A stretch of 64,000 bases of DNA from Pseudomonas anguilliseptica (GCF_900105355.1 NZ_FNSC01000001.1:4216001-4280000), one strand, 5' to 3'. Positions 29,129-38,390 are shown, numbered from the stretch's first letter. Notes: a model not told the origin generated them from the sequence alone. Made by a program: numbers and translations.

Positions 29129-30377
29129 CTATGAGTATTTCGAAGACGGTGTGCTGGTCGTCGATAACGGTCAAGTGGCCAAAGTCGGCCATGCCGCCGA
29201 CCTGCTGCCAACGCTCAAGGGCGTGGAAATCACCGAATACCGCGACGCGCTGATCACCCCCGGTTTTATCGACACCCATATCCACTACCCGCAAACCGGG
29301 ATGATCGCATCCTACGGCGAACAGCTGCTGGATTGGCTGAACACCTATACCTTCCCCACCGAACAGCAGTTTGCCGACAAGGCCCATGCTGCGGATGTGG
29401 CCGGTATTTTCCTGAAAGAGCTGCTGCGCAATGGCACCACCACCGCGCTGGTGTTCGGCACGGTGCACAAGCAATCGGTAGACGCCTTCTTCGAAGCCGC
29501 CCAAGCGCTGAACCTGCGCATGATCGCCGGCAAAGTGCTGATGGACCGCAACGCCCCGGACTACCTGACCGATACACCGGAATCCGGCTACGCCGACAGT
29601 AAGGAGCTGATCGAGCGCTGGCACGGTAAGGGCCGCCTGCATTACGCGGTAACACCACGCTTCGCCCCGACCAGTACCCCGGAGCAACTGACCCTGGCCG
29701 GCAAGCTGCTGGGCGAGTACCCGAACCTGTATATGCACACCCACCTCTCTGAAAACCACAAGGAAATTGAATGGGTCAAGGCACTGTTCCCCGAGCGCAA
29801 GTGCTATCTGGATGTGTACGACCACTACCAGCTGATCGGCGCCCGCTCGGTATTCGCCCACGGCGTGCACCTGTGCGACGAAGAATGCAAACGCCTGGCC
29901 GAAACCGGTTCGGCCGTGGCCTTCTGCCCGACTTCCAACCTGTTCCTCGGCAGCGGTCTGTTCGATTTGAACAAGCTGGAAGCGCATGGCGTGCGCGTCG
30001 GCCTAGGCACCGATGTCGGTGCAGGCACCAGCTTCAGCCAGCTGCAATCGCTGAACGAGGCCTACAAGGTGATGCAACTGCAGGGCAAGAAGCTCGACCC
30101 GTTCAAGTCGCTGTACCTGGCCACACTCGGCGGTGCCAATGCGCTGTACCTGGACGACAAGATTGGCAACTTCGCAAGCGGCAAAGACGCCGACTTTGTG
30201 GTGCTCGACTACAACGCCACACCGCTGATCAGCTACCGCATGCAACAGGCCAAAACCCTGGACGAAAAACTCTTCGCCCTGACCATGCTCGGCGATGACC
30301 GCGCAGTGAAGGAAACCTTCGCCGCCGGCCAGTCAGTGCATCTCCGCGACTAAGCCTGGTTGATAAACCACCACCAC

Positions 30378-30407
30378 AAAAAAGCCCGCTGATTAAGCGG
30401 GCTTTTT
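30378..30407. terminator. bidirectional rho-independent terminator
   Basis: A 10-bp stem (30381-30390, 30396-30405) with flanking A and T runs between the convergent guaD and GntR genes. Confidence 0.88.
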
Positions 30408-30427
30408 GTTGATGCCGGTTACGCTGC

Positions 30428-31186
30428 TTAACGACTTGCAGCTTTCTTCTTGCTACCCGGCAACAGGTGCGAGAACACCGCGTGCAGGTCATCGGAGGCG
30501 GTCTCGCCATCCAGATTGAGCTTGGCGTCAACGCTGTCCATATGGCGCATCATCAGATCCACGGCCACTTCAACGTTGCCGGCTTCGATGGCATCAATCA
30601 CCTGATCATGCTCGGCATCCGAGCAATGGGTGCGGCTGTTGCTTTCGTACAGGGCGATGATCAGCGAGGTCTGCGAAATCAGGCTGCGCAGAAAACCCAG
30701 CAGGGTCAGGTTACCGGCTGCTTCCGCGAGTTTCAGGTGGAACTCACCCGACAGGCGAATACCCATGCCACGGTCACCACGGGCGAAACAGTCGCGCTCA
30801 TCGATCACCATCTGGCGCAGCGCGGCAATCTGCTCCGGCTTGGCATTCTTGCAGGCCAATTCGGTAATCGCCCGCTCGATCATGCGGCGCACATAGAAGA
30901 TTTGCCGGGCTTCTTCGGCCCCCGGGCTGGCCACCACCGCGCCACGGTTCGGGCGCAGCAGAACCACGCCTTCATGGGCCAAGCGTGACAGTGCACGACG
31001 AATAATGGTGCGACTGACGCCGAAGATTTCACCGAGCGCTTCTTCACTGAGCTTGGTGCCAGGAGCTAGACGCTGCTCGAGAATGGCATCGAAGATATGG
31101 GCGTAAACGACATCGTCCTGAGTCCCGCTGCGAGTGCTCTTGCCTTCGCGCGTCTGCTTCTTAAGGGGCTGCAATTGTTCGTTCAT
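30428..31186 (-). CDS. GntR/FadR-type regulator, likely of purine catabolism
   Basis: A 252-residue regulator. A basic N-terminal tail is followed by a GntR winged helix (about residues 22-90, with TKLSEEALGEIFGVSRTIIRRAL) and a FadR-type helical effector domain with the FCD metal-binding residues (MIERAITELA, EFHLKLAEAAGN, EHDQVIDAI). It sits in the middle of the purine cluster. Palindromes of the TTGTATACAA type, a plausible GntR operator, occur upstream of the neighbouring purine permease, puuE and gcl and, more loosely, before this gene itself (31282-31295), suggesting it controls the cluster and itself. Ligand unknown; an intermediate of the pathway is likely. Confidence 0.82.
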   Translation of the reverse strand: MNEQLQPLKKQTREGKSTRSGTQDDVVYAHIFDAILEQRLAPGTKLSEEALGEIFGVSRTIIRRALSRLAHEGVVLLRPNRGAVVASPGAEEARQIFYVRRMIERAITELACKNAKPEQIAALRQMVIDERDCFARGDRGMGIRLSGEFHLKLAEAAGNLTLLGFLRSLISQTSLIIALYESNSRTHCSDAEHDQVIDAIEAGNVEVAVDLMMRHMDSVDAKLNLDGETASDDLHAVFSHLLPGSKKKAASR

Positions 31187-31281
31187 TGTGGCTCGCGTGA
31201 TCTGGATTCGGCGGTTGCTGATGCAACTCTACTGTGTCTCCCCCGCCTTCTGGCAAGCAGCACATCAGTAAAAAGCCCTTG

Positions 31282-31295
31282 CATTGTACACAATG
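31282..31295. promoter_or_regulatory. near-palindromic operator candidate before the GntR gene
   Basis: CATTGTACACAATG, with perfect 6-bp arms around a central AC, about 96 bp upstream of the regulator start. It is related to the TTGTATACAA sites of the cluster. Confidence 0.5.
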
Positions 31296-31644
31296 TGATC
31301 AATGCGTACACCGCTACCAATGCATAACGGTCGTGCAAACGTGCATTTGCACGCGCTTTCCAGGCGCATTCCTCGGCCGCCTCATCCGAAGTGACCAGAA
31401 TAATTGCTTATATGCAGCCTTTTCCTTGTTCGAGAATCTGCTTAGCAACGCTCAAGACGGCTCGCCATTTCTGCACCAACACAGCGGCAAATAATGCTGA
31501 ACCGCCGCCAATCAAGGTGCTGTAAGCGCTTTGCCTGACTGCATTGGTGAACACTCCGATACACAGCGTAGAAAGCACGGCTAATCCATAGGTGAAAAAA
31601 CCGTGTGCATACCGAATTTTAACCAGAAACATTATTTGCTTTTT

Positions 31645-31654
31645 TTGTATACAA
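31645..31654. promoter_or_regulatory. palindromic operator candidate before the purine permease
   Basis: The perfect palindrome TTGTATACAA lies about 146 bp upstream of the permease start. Same sequence at 34824-34833 and 42314-42323. Confidence 0.6.
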
Positions 31655-31800
31655 CATCATAATCGGCCTCAGTGTTATTTATTGACCGATAGGTCAGCTA
31701 AGCACGACAGCAAGGCAAAAAAACACCACCTACCTCAAGAGTCGAGCAGTGCGCAGCACAGGCTCTGGGTGGCACACAACAAGAGATGAGGAGTACCCCT

Positions 31801-33150
31801 GTGGAAAGCGCTAAACAAGAACAACAGGCGACGCAGATGCAAGACCTGATCAAACCCGGTCTGCTTGACCGCTTCTTCAAGCTGACCGAACACCGCACCA
31901 CAATCAAAACCGAGCTGCTGGCGGGCCTGACGACTTTCGTCACCATGGCTTACATCATCTTCGTTAACCCCAACATCATGGCTTCGGCCGGCGTCGACCA
32001 TGGCGCAGCCTTTGTCGCCACCTGCATTGGCGCAGCCATCGGTTGCTTCCTGATGGGGCTGTATGCCAACTGGCCAGTTGGCCTGGCACCCGGCATGGGC
32101 TTGAATGCCTTTTTTACCTACACCGTGGTCGGCGAAATGGGCTACAGCTGGCAGATCGCCCTCGGCGCGGTATTCATCTCCGGCGTGCTGTTCATGATCA
32201 TGAGCCTGTCGAAGATCCGCGAATGGCTGCTCAACAGCATTCCCATGAGTCTGCGTTTTGCCATGGGTGCGGGGGTGGGTCTGTTCCTCGGGCTGATCGG
32301 TCTGAAGACTGCTGGCATCGTTGTCGACAGCCCAGCAACGCTGCTGACCATGGGTTCGTTCGGTGAACCGAGCGCGATCCTGGCGGCCGTATGCTTTCTG
32401 CTGATTGCCGTGCTGAGTCACCGCAACGTGTTTGGCGCCATTCTGTTCAGCATGCTCGGCGTCACCGCTCTGGGCTGGGCACTGGGCCTGGTTGAATACA
32501 ACGGCCTGGTTTCCATGCCACCGAGCCTTGCTCCGACCTTTATGGCCATGGACATCGCAGGTGCCTTCAACGTTGCCATGGTCAGCGTGATTCTGGCCTT
32601 CCTCTTCGTCAACATGTTCGACACCGCTGGCACCCTGATGGGCGTTGCCCATCGCGCCAACCTGGTGGATGAAGACGGCAAGATCCAGAACCTGTCCAAG
32701 GCCCTCAAGGCTGACAGTACCTCCAGCGTGGTTGGTGCCATGGTCGGCTGCCCACCGGTAACCAGCTATGTGGAAAGTGCTGCAGGCGTTGCTGCCGGTG
32801 GCCGTACCGGCCTGACCGCTGTTGCTGTGGGCGTGCTGTTTCTCTGCGCGATGTTCTTTGCCCCGCTGGCCGGCATGATCCCCGCCTACGCCACCGCTGG
32901 CGCACTGATCTATGTAGCGATGCTGATGATGAGCGGCATGGCGCATATCGACTGGAAAGATCACACCGACACCATCCCGGCGATCGTCACCGTGGTCATG
33001 ATGCCGCTGACTTTCTCCATCGCCAACGGTATTGCCCTGGGCTTCCTGACCTATGCGACGCTGAAACTGCTGACCGGTCAGCGCGACAAGGTATCGGTAA
33101 GCCTGTACGTTCTGTGCATCATTTTTATCGCCAAGTTCGCCTTCCTGTAA
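31801..33150 (+). CDS. AzgA-type purine (adenine/guanine/hypoxanthine) permease
   Basis: A 449-residue membrane transporter of the NCS2 superfamily, AzgA/GhxP branch: the early segment TTFVTMAYIIFVNP, GLAPGMGLNAFFTY, the VNMFDTAGTLMGVA segment in the middle and the GCPPVTSYVESAAGVAAGGRTG motif. These import adenine, guanine or hypoxanthine with protons. GTG 31801 is used since GAGGAG precedes it by seven bases. It fits with xdhABC and guaD as the uptake step of purine catabolism, and a TTGTATACAA site lies upstream. Confidence 0.9.
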   Translation: MESAKQEQQATQMQDLIKPGLLDRFFKLTEHRTTIKTELLAGLTTFVTMAYIIFVNPNIMASAGVDHGAAFVATCIGAAIGCFLMGLYANWPVGLAPGMGLNAFFTYTVVGEMGYSWQIALGAVFISGVLFMIMSLSKIREWLLNSIPMSLRFAMGAGVGLFLGLIGLKTAGIVVDSPATLLTMGSFGEPSAILAAVCFLLIAVLSHRNVFGAILFSMLGVTALGWALGLVEYNGLVSMPPSLAPTFMAMDIAGAFNVAMVSVILAFLFVNMFDTAGTLMGVAHRANLVDEDGKIQNLSKALKADSTSSVVGAMVGCPPVTSYVESAAGVAAGGRTGLTAVAVGVLFLCAMFFAPLAGMIPAYATAGALIYVAMLMMSGMAHIDWKDHTDTIPAIVTVVMMPLTFSIANGIALGFLTYATLKLLTGQRDKVSVSLYVLCIIFIAKFAFL

Positions 33151-33170
33151 GGTTGGCCGGCGAGTAACCA

Positions 33171-33198
33171 AGCCCCGGCGCGCGCGTCGGGGCTTTTG
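33171..33198 (+). terminator. rho-independent terminator
   Basis: A stem of AGCCCCG with CGGGGCT (33171-33177, 33188-33194) followed by TTTT, after the permease gene. Confidence 0.75.
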
Positions 33199-33217
33199 CG
33201 CATCTGGAGAATCGCTC

Positions 33218-33844
33218 ATGAGCCTGGAAACCTGGCTGTTGTTCGGAAGCGCTGCACTGGTGGTGATTCTGATCCCGGGGCCACTATCACTGTTGATGGT
33301 CAGCAACAGCCTCAACTACGGCCTGCGCCGCTCGGCCCCGGCCTTTATTGGCGGGGTGTCTGCTTCTATCTGTTTATTGAGTGCTTCAGCCCTTGGCCTT
33401 GGCGCACTGCTACTGGCTTCGGAGCAGCTGTTCAGCCTGCTGAAGCTGGTCGGCGCGCTGTACCTGTTCAACCTCGCCTGGCAGAGCTGGCAGGAATCGC
33501 GCAAAGCCGCCAAACCGGTGACGGCGGAAGAGCAGCCGGTCAATCCGAGCTTTCGCGCCATGTTCTGGAAGGCCTTCGGCCTTGGCGCCAGCAACCCCAA
33601 GGACATTCTGTTCTTTGCCGCCTTCCTGCCGCAGTTCATCAGCGCTGAACGGCCCATGCTGGGCCAGCTGCTGGTGATGATCGCCACCTGGGCGGTGCTC
33701 GATCTGTGTTGCAAGCTGTTTTACGGCCTCAGCGCCCAGGGCGCCGCGCGCTACCTGCGCTCGGGCAAGGGCCAGGTGTGGTTCAACCGCATCAGCGCTG
33801 CCTTGTTTGGCGGTGCAGGTGCAGCTTCGTTGCTAAGCAGGTAG
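33218..33844 (+). CDS. LysE/RhtB-family exporter
   Basis: A 208-residue protein with six hydrophobic segments and the RhtB signature near the N-terminus (ILIPGPLSLLMVSNSLNYGLRR), then KLVGALYLFNLAWQSW and the SNPKDILFFAAFLPQFI motif. The family exports amino acids or related small molecules. It lies 73 bp after the permease behind a terminator. Substrate unknown; being embedded in the purine cluster does not prove a role there. Confidence 0.85.
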   Translation: MSLETWLLFGSAALVVILIPGPLSLLMVSNSLNYGLRRSAPAFIGGVSASICLLSASALGLGALLLASEQLFSLLKLVGALYLFNLAWQSWQESRKAAKPVTAEEQPVNPSFRAMFWKAFGLGASNPKDILFFAAFLPQFISAERPMLGQLLVMIATWAVLDLCCKLFYGLSAQGAARYLRSGKGQVWFNRISAALFGGAGAASLLSR

Positions 33845-33858
33845 ACCGGGTCTTATTT

Positions 33859-33939
33859 GTTGGGCTTCGCTACGCTCAGCACCAACCTACAAAAGCATTC
33901 CACGCAAAGTAGGTTGGCGCTGAGCCTGCGAAGCCCAAC
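33859..33939. repeat. long inverted repeat element after lysE-type gene
   Basis: Two ~31-bp arms (33859-33890, 33909-33939) form a near-perfect hairpin. The arms contain GTTGGGCTTCGC and CCAACCTAC, a sequence type that I recall as widely repeated in Pseudomonas intergenic regions. It may act as a transcript end or a REP-like element. Confidence 0.7.
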
Positions 33940-34071
33940 GCCGGCCCCAGACGCACGGTCCGTAGGTAGATCCAGACGTAGCTCACCGCTCGCTGACATC
34001 TCTCCGGATTGCCTCCAGGCTACAAAAAGCGTTCTGCATCCAGGTGTATGGCCGCAACCCGAATCGCAGGC

Positions 34072-34099
34072 AAAAAAAAGCCCGCAGTGTGGGCGGGCT
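34072..34099 (-). terminator. rho-independent terminator of hiuH
   Basis: Stem AGCCCGC with GCGGGCT (34079-34085, 34093-34099); on the minus strand it is followed by a run of T (34072-34079), correctly placed after the hiuH stop. Confidence 0.85.
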
Positions 34100-34140
34100 A
34101 GGGACTCTTAAATTGAGTCAGAGGGTGACAAGCATTCGGT

Positions 34141-34494
34141 TCAGCTACCGCGGTAGGTGGAGTAGCTGTAAGGGGAAATCAGCAGCGGCACGTGGTAATG
34201 CTCCTGCCCGGCATCGATGCCGAAGCGCAGCACCACGACATCCAGAAACGCCTGCTCTGGCAATTTGACGCCGCGTGCGCGGTAGTAATCGCCTGCATGG
34301 AAATGCAGCTGGTACACCCCGCTGCGGTAATTGTCACCTTGCAGCACTGGCGCATCACAGCGGCCGTCATGGTTGGTGACAACGCTGTTGAGCAGCTCCA
34401 TCTGAGCCCCTTCAACGCGGTACAACTCAATCTTCAATTCGCTGCCCGGGCAACCATGGGCGGCATCCAGTACGTGTGTGGTCAATCGTCCCAT
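34141..34494 (-). CDS. hiuH: 5-hydroxyisourate hydrolase (transthyretin-like)
   Basis: A 117-residue enzyme that opens 5-hydroxyisourate to OHCU. The active-site signature is complete: the N-terminal RLTTHVLDAAHG, a central Arg, the GVYQLHFH strand and the C-terminal YSTYRGS. It is divergent from puuE. The preceding step (urate oxidase) and the following one (OHCU decarboxylase) are not encoded intact in this window. Confidence 0.95.
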   Translation of the reverse strand: MGRLTTHVLDAAHGCPGSELKIELYRVEGAQMELLNSVVTNHDGRCDAPVLQGDNYRSGVYQLHFHAGDYYRARGVKLPEQAFLDVVVLRFGIDAGQEHYHVPLLISPYSYSTYRGS

Positions 34495-34907
34495 CGCTTA
34501 TGGGCGCCTACGCAGATATGCCAACGCAGGTACCGTACCTCCTCTACTTTTATTGAATTCGGCAGATTTATCAGGCTAAGCAGCCTCGACTGAGCTCAAG
34601 CATAGCATGTTGAAAATCAAAAATAAGACACTTTCACAAAAAAGTGTACACAATAAAGCACTCATCAAGCCCACTTTGCGCACCATAAGCGGGCAGTAAA
34701 TTTGCCATAAGTGCTTGCTAACACTGCTTTTGCACAGAAACAGCTGACGATTCGGACAGATTCAGCATTAAGGAAAAATTTCACAAAATAAGTGAATTTT
34801 AGATTTACAAGATGCAAAGCACTTTGTATACAATCAGCCAATCACGGTCGTGCAACGCATTTATGCCTGCCCAATGACCGCCACAAACAGCAAGAAGGAA
34901 GACTGCA
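34495..34907. other. 413-bp AT-rich divergent promoter region of hiuH and puuE
   Basis: No coding potential seen. It holds the palindrome TTGTATACAA at 34824-34833, 75 bp before puuE, and a weaker GTGTACAC at 34644-34651 nearer hiuH, probably operators for the cluster's GntR regulator. The base composition is distinctly AT-richer than the genes. Confidence 0.6.
34824..34833. promoter_or_regulatory. palindromic operator candidate before puuE
   Basis: The perfect palindrome TTGTATACAA in the hiuH/puuE divergent region; identical copies at 31645 and 42314. Confidence 0.6.
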
Positions 34908-35849
34908 GTGAGCGCTGACTACCCACGCGACCTGATCGGTTACGCCAACAACCCGCCCCACCCGCACTGGCCGAACGATGCACGCATCGCTTTGTCCTTT
35001 GTGCTCAATTACGAGGAAGGTGGCGAACGCAACATCCTGCACGGCGACAAGGAGTCCGAAGCGTTTCTCTCCGAAATGGTCGCAGCCCAACCGCTGCAGG
35101 GCCAGCGCAATCTGTGCATGGAATCGCTCTACGAGTATGGCAGTCGTGCTGGCGTCTGGCGTTTGCTCAACCTGTTCCAGAAACACAACATCCCGCTGAC
35201 CATTTTTGCTGTGGCCATGGCTGCGCAGCGTCATCCGGACGCGATCAAGGCGATGGCCGACGCCGGCCACGAGATCTGCAGCCACGGCTATCGCTGGATT
35301 GACTACCAGAACATGAGCGAGGCCGATGAGCGCGAGCATATGCTCGAAGCCATTCGCATCCTCACTGAACTGACCGGCGAACGCCCGGTGGGCTGGTACA
35401 CCGGCCGCCTCGGCCCGAACACCCGCCGCCTGGTACGTGAAGAAGGTGGCTTCCTGTATGACAGCGACACCTACGACGACGACCTGCCGTACTGGGACCC
35501 GGCCAGCACCGTGGACAAACCGCACCTGGTGATCCCGTACACACTCGACACCAACGACATGCGCTTCACTCAGGTGCAGGGTTTCAACAAGGGCGATGAC
35601 TTCTTCGAGTACCTGAAAGACGCCTTCGATGTGCTGTATGCCGAAGGCGTTGCCGGCGCACCGAAAATGCTCTCGATCGGCATGCACTGCCGCCTGCTCG
35701 GTCGCCCGGCACGCCTGGCTTCGCTGGCGCGCTTCCTGGAATACGTGCAAAGCCACGAAAAAGTCTGGTGCGCCCGCCGCGTCGACATCGCCAAACACTG
35801 GCACGCGACCCATCCGCTGCAAGAGCCATCCAAGGAGAGCTCGAAATGA
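34908..35849 (+). CDS. puuE: allantoinase, PuuE type
   Basis: A 313-residue member of the polysaccharide-deacetylase superfamily specialised as metal-independent allantoinase, opening allantoin to allantoate. Features are SFVLNYEEGGERN near the N-terminus, the GHEICSHGYRWIDYQ strand, GWYTGRLGPNTR and the MHCRLLGRPARL segment. GTG 34908 follows AAGGAAG. The last four bases overlap the next start, as in pseudomonads where uraD follows. Here that next gene is a chimera, so the allantoin supply and the downstream allantoate steps may be impaired. Confidence 0.95.
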   Translation: MSADYPRDLIGYANNPPHPHWPNDARIALSFVLNYEEGGERNILHGDKESEAFLSEMVAAQPLQGQRNLCMESLYEYGSRAGVWRLLNLFQKHNIPLTIFAVAMAAQRHPDAIKAMADAGHEICSHGYRWIDYQNMSEADEREHMLEAIRILTELTGERPVGWYTGRLGPNTRRLVREEGGFLYDSDTYDDDLPYWDPASTVDKPHLVIPYTLDTNDMRFTQVQGFNKGDDFFEYLKDAFDVLYAEGVAGAPKMLSIGMHCRLLGRPARLASLARFLEYVQSHEKVWCARRVDIAKHWHATHPLQEPSKESSK

Positions 35850-37231
35850 GCCGTTTTCAAACCCTGACTCCGTCCCGCCTAAGCCGTGAAGACTTCGTAA
35901 AGGTCTTTGCCGACATCTACGAGCACTCGCCCTGGGTCGCGGAGAAGGCCTTCGACCTGGGCCAGGACGCCGGAAGCCCGGACGCCAGCATCGGCCCGGT
36001 CGGCTCCGGCTTGCTGTGCCTGCAGGGCACCAGCTTCGGTTTTCTCAGCGTGATTCTCAGCGCCGGGTTGATCGTCAAGGGCCGTGGCGGCAGCGAGGAG
36101 GAAATTCTCTCGACGATCTTTGGCGTGTGCTTCTGCGCAGCCTTTGTCGAGATCGCCTTCAGCCAGTTCATCAACAAACTGCGCCGTGCCATCACCCCAG
36201 TCGTCACCGGTACCATCATCTGCTTGATGGGCTTGCCGCTGATCAAGGTGGCCATGACCGATATCGCTGGCGGCTACGGCGCTGCGGACCTCGGCGCCCT
36301 GCACCACCTGGGTCTCGGTGGCCTGGTGCTGGTCACCATTGTGATCCTCAACCGTTTCCCATCGCAGGTCGTGCGCCTGTCGGCCGTGATCATCGGCCTG
36401 GCGCTGGGCTTTGGCGTAGCCTGGTTCACCGGCAAGGTGGATTTCGCCAATATGGCTGACGTGCCACTGGTCAGCATCCCCGTACCGTTCAAATACGGTT
36501 TCAACTTTGACTGGGTAGCGTTTGTGCCAATTGCAGTGATCTTCCTGATCACCCCGTTGGAAACCGCAGGCGACCTGACGGCCAACTCGATCATTTCCAA
36601 GCAGCCGGTCAAAGGCCCGCTTTATATGCGTCGAATCAAATCCGGCGTATTGGCCGATGGCTGTAACTCGGCCATCGCGGCAATGTTCAACAGCCTGCCA
36701 ATGACCACCTTCAGCCAGAACAACGGCGTGATTCAGCTGACCGGCGTAGCCAGCCGCCACGTGGCCTTCTATATCGCTGGCATCCTGGTGTTGCTGGGTC
36801 TGTTCCCAGCAGTGGGCGCGGTATTGCAGCTGATGCCGAAACCGGTTCTCGGTGGCGCCACCCTGATCATGTTCGGCACCGTGGCCGTCGCTGGCATCAA
36901 GATTCTTACCGAGGCGGGCCTGCATCGGCGCAATGTACTGATTGTGGCTATCTCTCTAGGCCTCGGCCTGGGCGTTGCAGCCGTGCCGGAAGTGCTCTCG
37001 CAGATGCCCGATGCGCTGAAGAACATCTTCGGCTCGCCCATCACCATCGGTGCCTTCAGCGCCATTGTGCTGAACATCTTCTTGCCAGAAGAGCACCTGC
37101 AGCTGGAAGAAAACGACTACGACCCCGAAGCCCATCTGCACACCGTGCTGCAAAACCCGCAGGACGGCAGTGACGCCGATACGCCGGACAACAGCCGCAA
37201 CGCACTCAACGTGGCACCGCGCACCAGCTGA
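35846..37231 (+). pseudogene. chimeric uraD 5' end fused to a urate/xanthine-type NCS2 permease
   Basis: The first ~39 residues (MSRFQTLTPSRLSREDF … YEHSPWVAEKAFDLG) are the N-terminus of OHCU decarboxylase (UraD). From about GPVGSGLLCLQGTSFGF to the end, the protein is a nucleobase-ascorbate/urate-xanthine permease with its NAT signature QNNGVIQLTG intact and about ten membrane segments, but lacking the first ~70 residues (membrane helices 1 and 2). The frame stays open through the junction (about 35955-36000). The simplest reading is a deletion that removed most of uraD, the usual genes for allantoate and ureidoglycolate breakdown, and the 5' part of the permease gene. UraD activity is lost, because its active-site histidine and the rest of its fold are absent; permease function is doubtful. 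An in-frame protein may still be made. Confidence 0.85.
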
Positions 37232-37310
37232 ACCACCACCTCTTTGCCTCACTGAGCCTGCGGTTCACCGCAGGCTCAAGAAAGCTTGTAAGTCCAATAA
37301 TAAGGAACCC

Positions 37311-38186
37311 ATGATGAAACTGAAGCACCTGCCCTATAGCATCGCCCTCGCGGTCGGACTGTTTTCCGGTCAACAAGCCTTGGCCAGCGATGCCTTCCTC
37401 TGGCAAGACACCAGCCTCTCCTACCTCTACGGCAGCAACTTCCAGCGCCTGAACAATAACGCCGAAGAGCAGCGTTCGCAGAGTACCTTCACCTTGGAAA
37501 ACGCCAGCGGATGGACCTGGGGCGACACCTTTTTCTTCCTCGACTACATCGATGCCGACAACAGCCAGGCGCGTGGCAGCAACTTTGGCAACCTCAAGGT
37601 CAAAGAGAAAAGCAGCTTCTACTACATGGAGTTTTCGCCACGCGTCAGCCTCAGCTGGCTGACCGGCCAGGATCTGTCCGTAGGTCCACTGAAGGATGTC
37701 TACGCCGCCTTTACCTATGAAAAAGGCAACGGCGGCCCAGGCACCGAAAACTACCTGTATGGCATCGGCACTGCCTGGAACGCTCCAGGCTTCGCCTACC
37801 TGAATGCCAATCTGTATGCGGTGAAGGTCAACAACCACATCTTCTTCGATCATGACTTCAAGGCATCGGACAAGGGCAACGGCCACACCTATCAGCTGAC
37901 CGTAAGCGGCGCCTATCCGTTCGCCATTGGCGAACAGGACTTTGTGGTCGACGGCTATATCGACTGGCGCGCCCCGTCCAGCGATGCCGACACCCAGACG
38001 TCGGTCGGCTCCTCGATCCAGATCAAATGGGATGCGGGCAAGGCGCTGTTCGGTGAAGGTCGTAAGTTGTATGTCGGTACCGAGCTGAACATGTGGCACA
38101 ACAAGTACGGCATCAAGCCAATTGACGGCTCCACCAATGGCTTCGATCAGACCGCCGTGCAAGCGCTGGTCAAGTATCACTTCTAA
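37311..38186 (+). CDS. Tsx-like nucleoside-specific outer-membrane channel
   Basis: A 291-residue outer-membrane beta-barrel. The signal peptide (MKLKHLPYSIALAVGLFSGQQALA) is followed by alternating strands, for example SLSYLYGSNFQR, WGDTFFFLDYID and YYMEFSPRVSLSW, and a C-terminal strand ending in Phe (ALVKYHF) as required for barrel insertion. It matches the Tsx-type nucleoside channel family and would admit nucleosides or bases to the periplasm. ATG 37311 is preferred, as TAAGGAA lies before it; the ATG at 37314 is also possible. It follows the permease by 79 bp. Confidence 0.88.
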   Translation: MMKLKHLPYSIALAVGLFSGQQALASDAFLWQDTSLSYLYGSNFQRLNNNAEEQRSQSTFTLENASGWTWGDTFFFLDYIDADNSQARGSNFGNLKVKEKSSFYYMEFSPRVSLSWLTGQDLSVGPLKDVYAAFTYEKGNGGPGTENYLYGIGTAWNAPGFAYLNANLYAVKVNNHIFFDHDFKASDKGNGHTYQLTVSGAYPFAIGEQDFVVDGYIDWRAPSSDADTQTSVGSSIQIKWDAGKALFGEGRKLYVGTELNMWHNKYGIKPIDGSTNGFDQTAVQALVKYHF

Positions 38187-38348
38187 GCCGCTGCGCTTAA
38201 TGCGGATCGCCGGGTAGGCGGCCTCCGCAACCAAAGGGGATGGCAGTGCTGCCACCCCCTTTTTATTGCCTGTAGAGCGGTTTATGGCCGCTATCAGCTT
38301 TTTCGCGGACGTGGCCCACGCCTATACCCACGGCACGGTTACGCGCAG

Positions 38349-38376
38349 AAAAAAACCGCTCAATGGAGCGGTTTTT
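38349..38376. terminator. bidirectional terminator
   Basis: A 10-bp stem (38351-38360, 38367-38376) with T-run, between the porin-type gene and the convergent binding-protein gene. Confidence 0.85.
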
Positions 38377-38390
38377 GTTGGTTCATCACA

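Larger units (their letters stand above)
27853..30353 (+). pseudogene. guaD: guanine deaminase gene split by an IS
   Basis: Joining 27853-27936 to 29133-30353 gives an uninterrupted 434-residue guanine deaminase, which converts guanine to xanthine to feed xanthine dehydrogenase. Visible are the N-terminal KAYRAAILHSIADPA, the zinc motif FIDTHIHYPQTG, the HTHLSENH segment and the late GLGTDVGAGTS. The IS sits after codon 28 (…VEQSY | EYFEDG…) and duplicates CTAT. Downstream of it an open frame with ATG 29109, inside the IS end, gives a protein lacking only the first 28 residues and carrying six foreign ones; it could be made if the IS provides a promoter. The removed part includes the first strands of the metal-dependent hydrolase fold, so activity is doubtful. 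Confidence 0.93.
31187..31800. other. 614-bp intergenic region between regulator and permease genes
   Basis: Contains the upstream region of the GntR gene, including the near-palindrome at 31282-31295, and the operator-like TTGTATACAA at 31645-31654 before the permease. A 74-codon frame at 31408-31632 on the minus strand has two hydrophobic stretches but no ribosome binding site; not called as a gene. Confidence 0.6.

Noticed and set aside
31408..31632. A 74-codon minus-strand frame with two hydrophobic stretches
   Set aside because: No ribosome binding site, lies between two promoter regions, and no family is recognised; kept only as a remark in the intergenic entry.
31735..33315. A 526-codon minus-strand frame opposite the AzgA-type permease
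   Set aside because: His/Gly/Gln-rich shadow of a well-recognised membrane transporter in GC-rich DNA.
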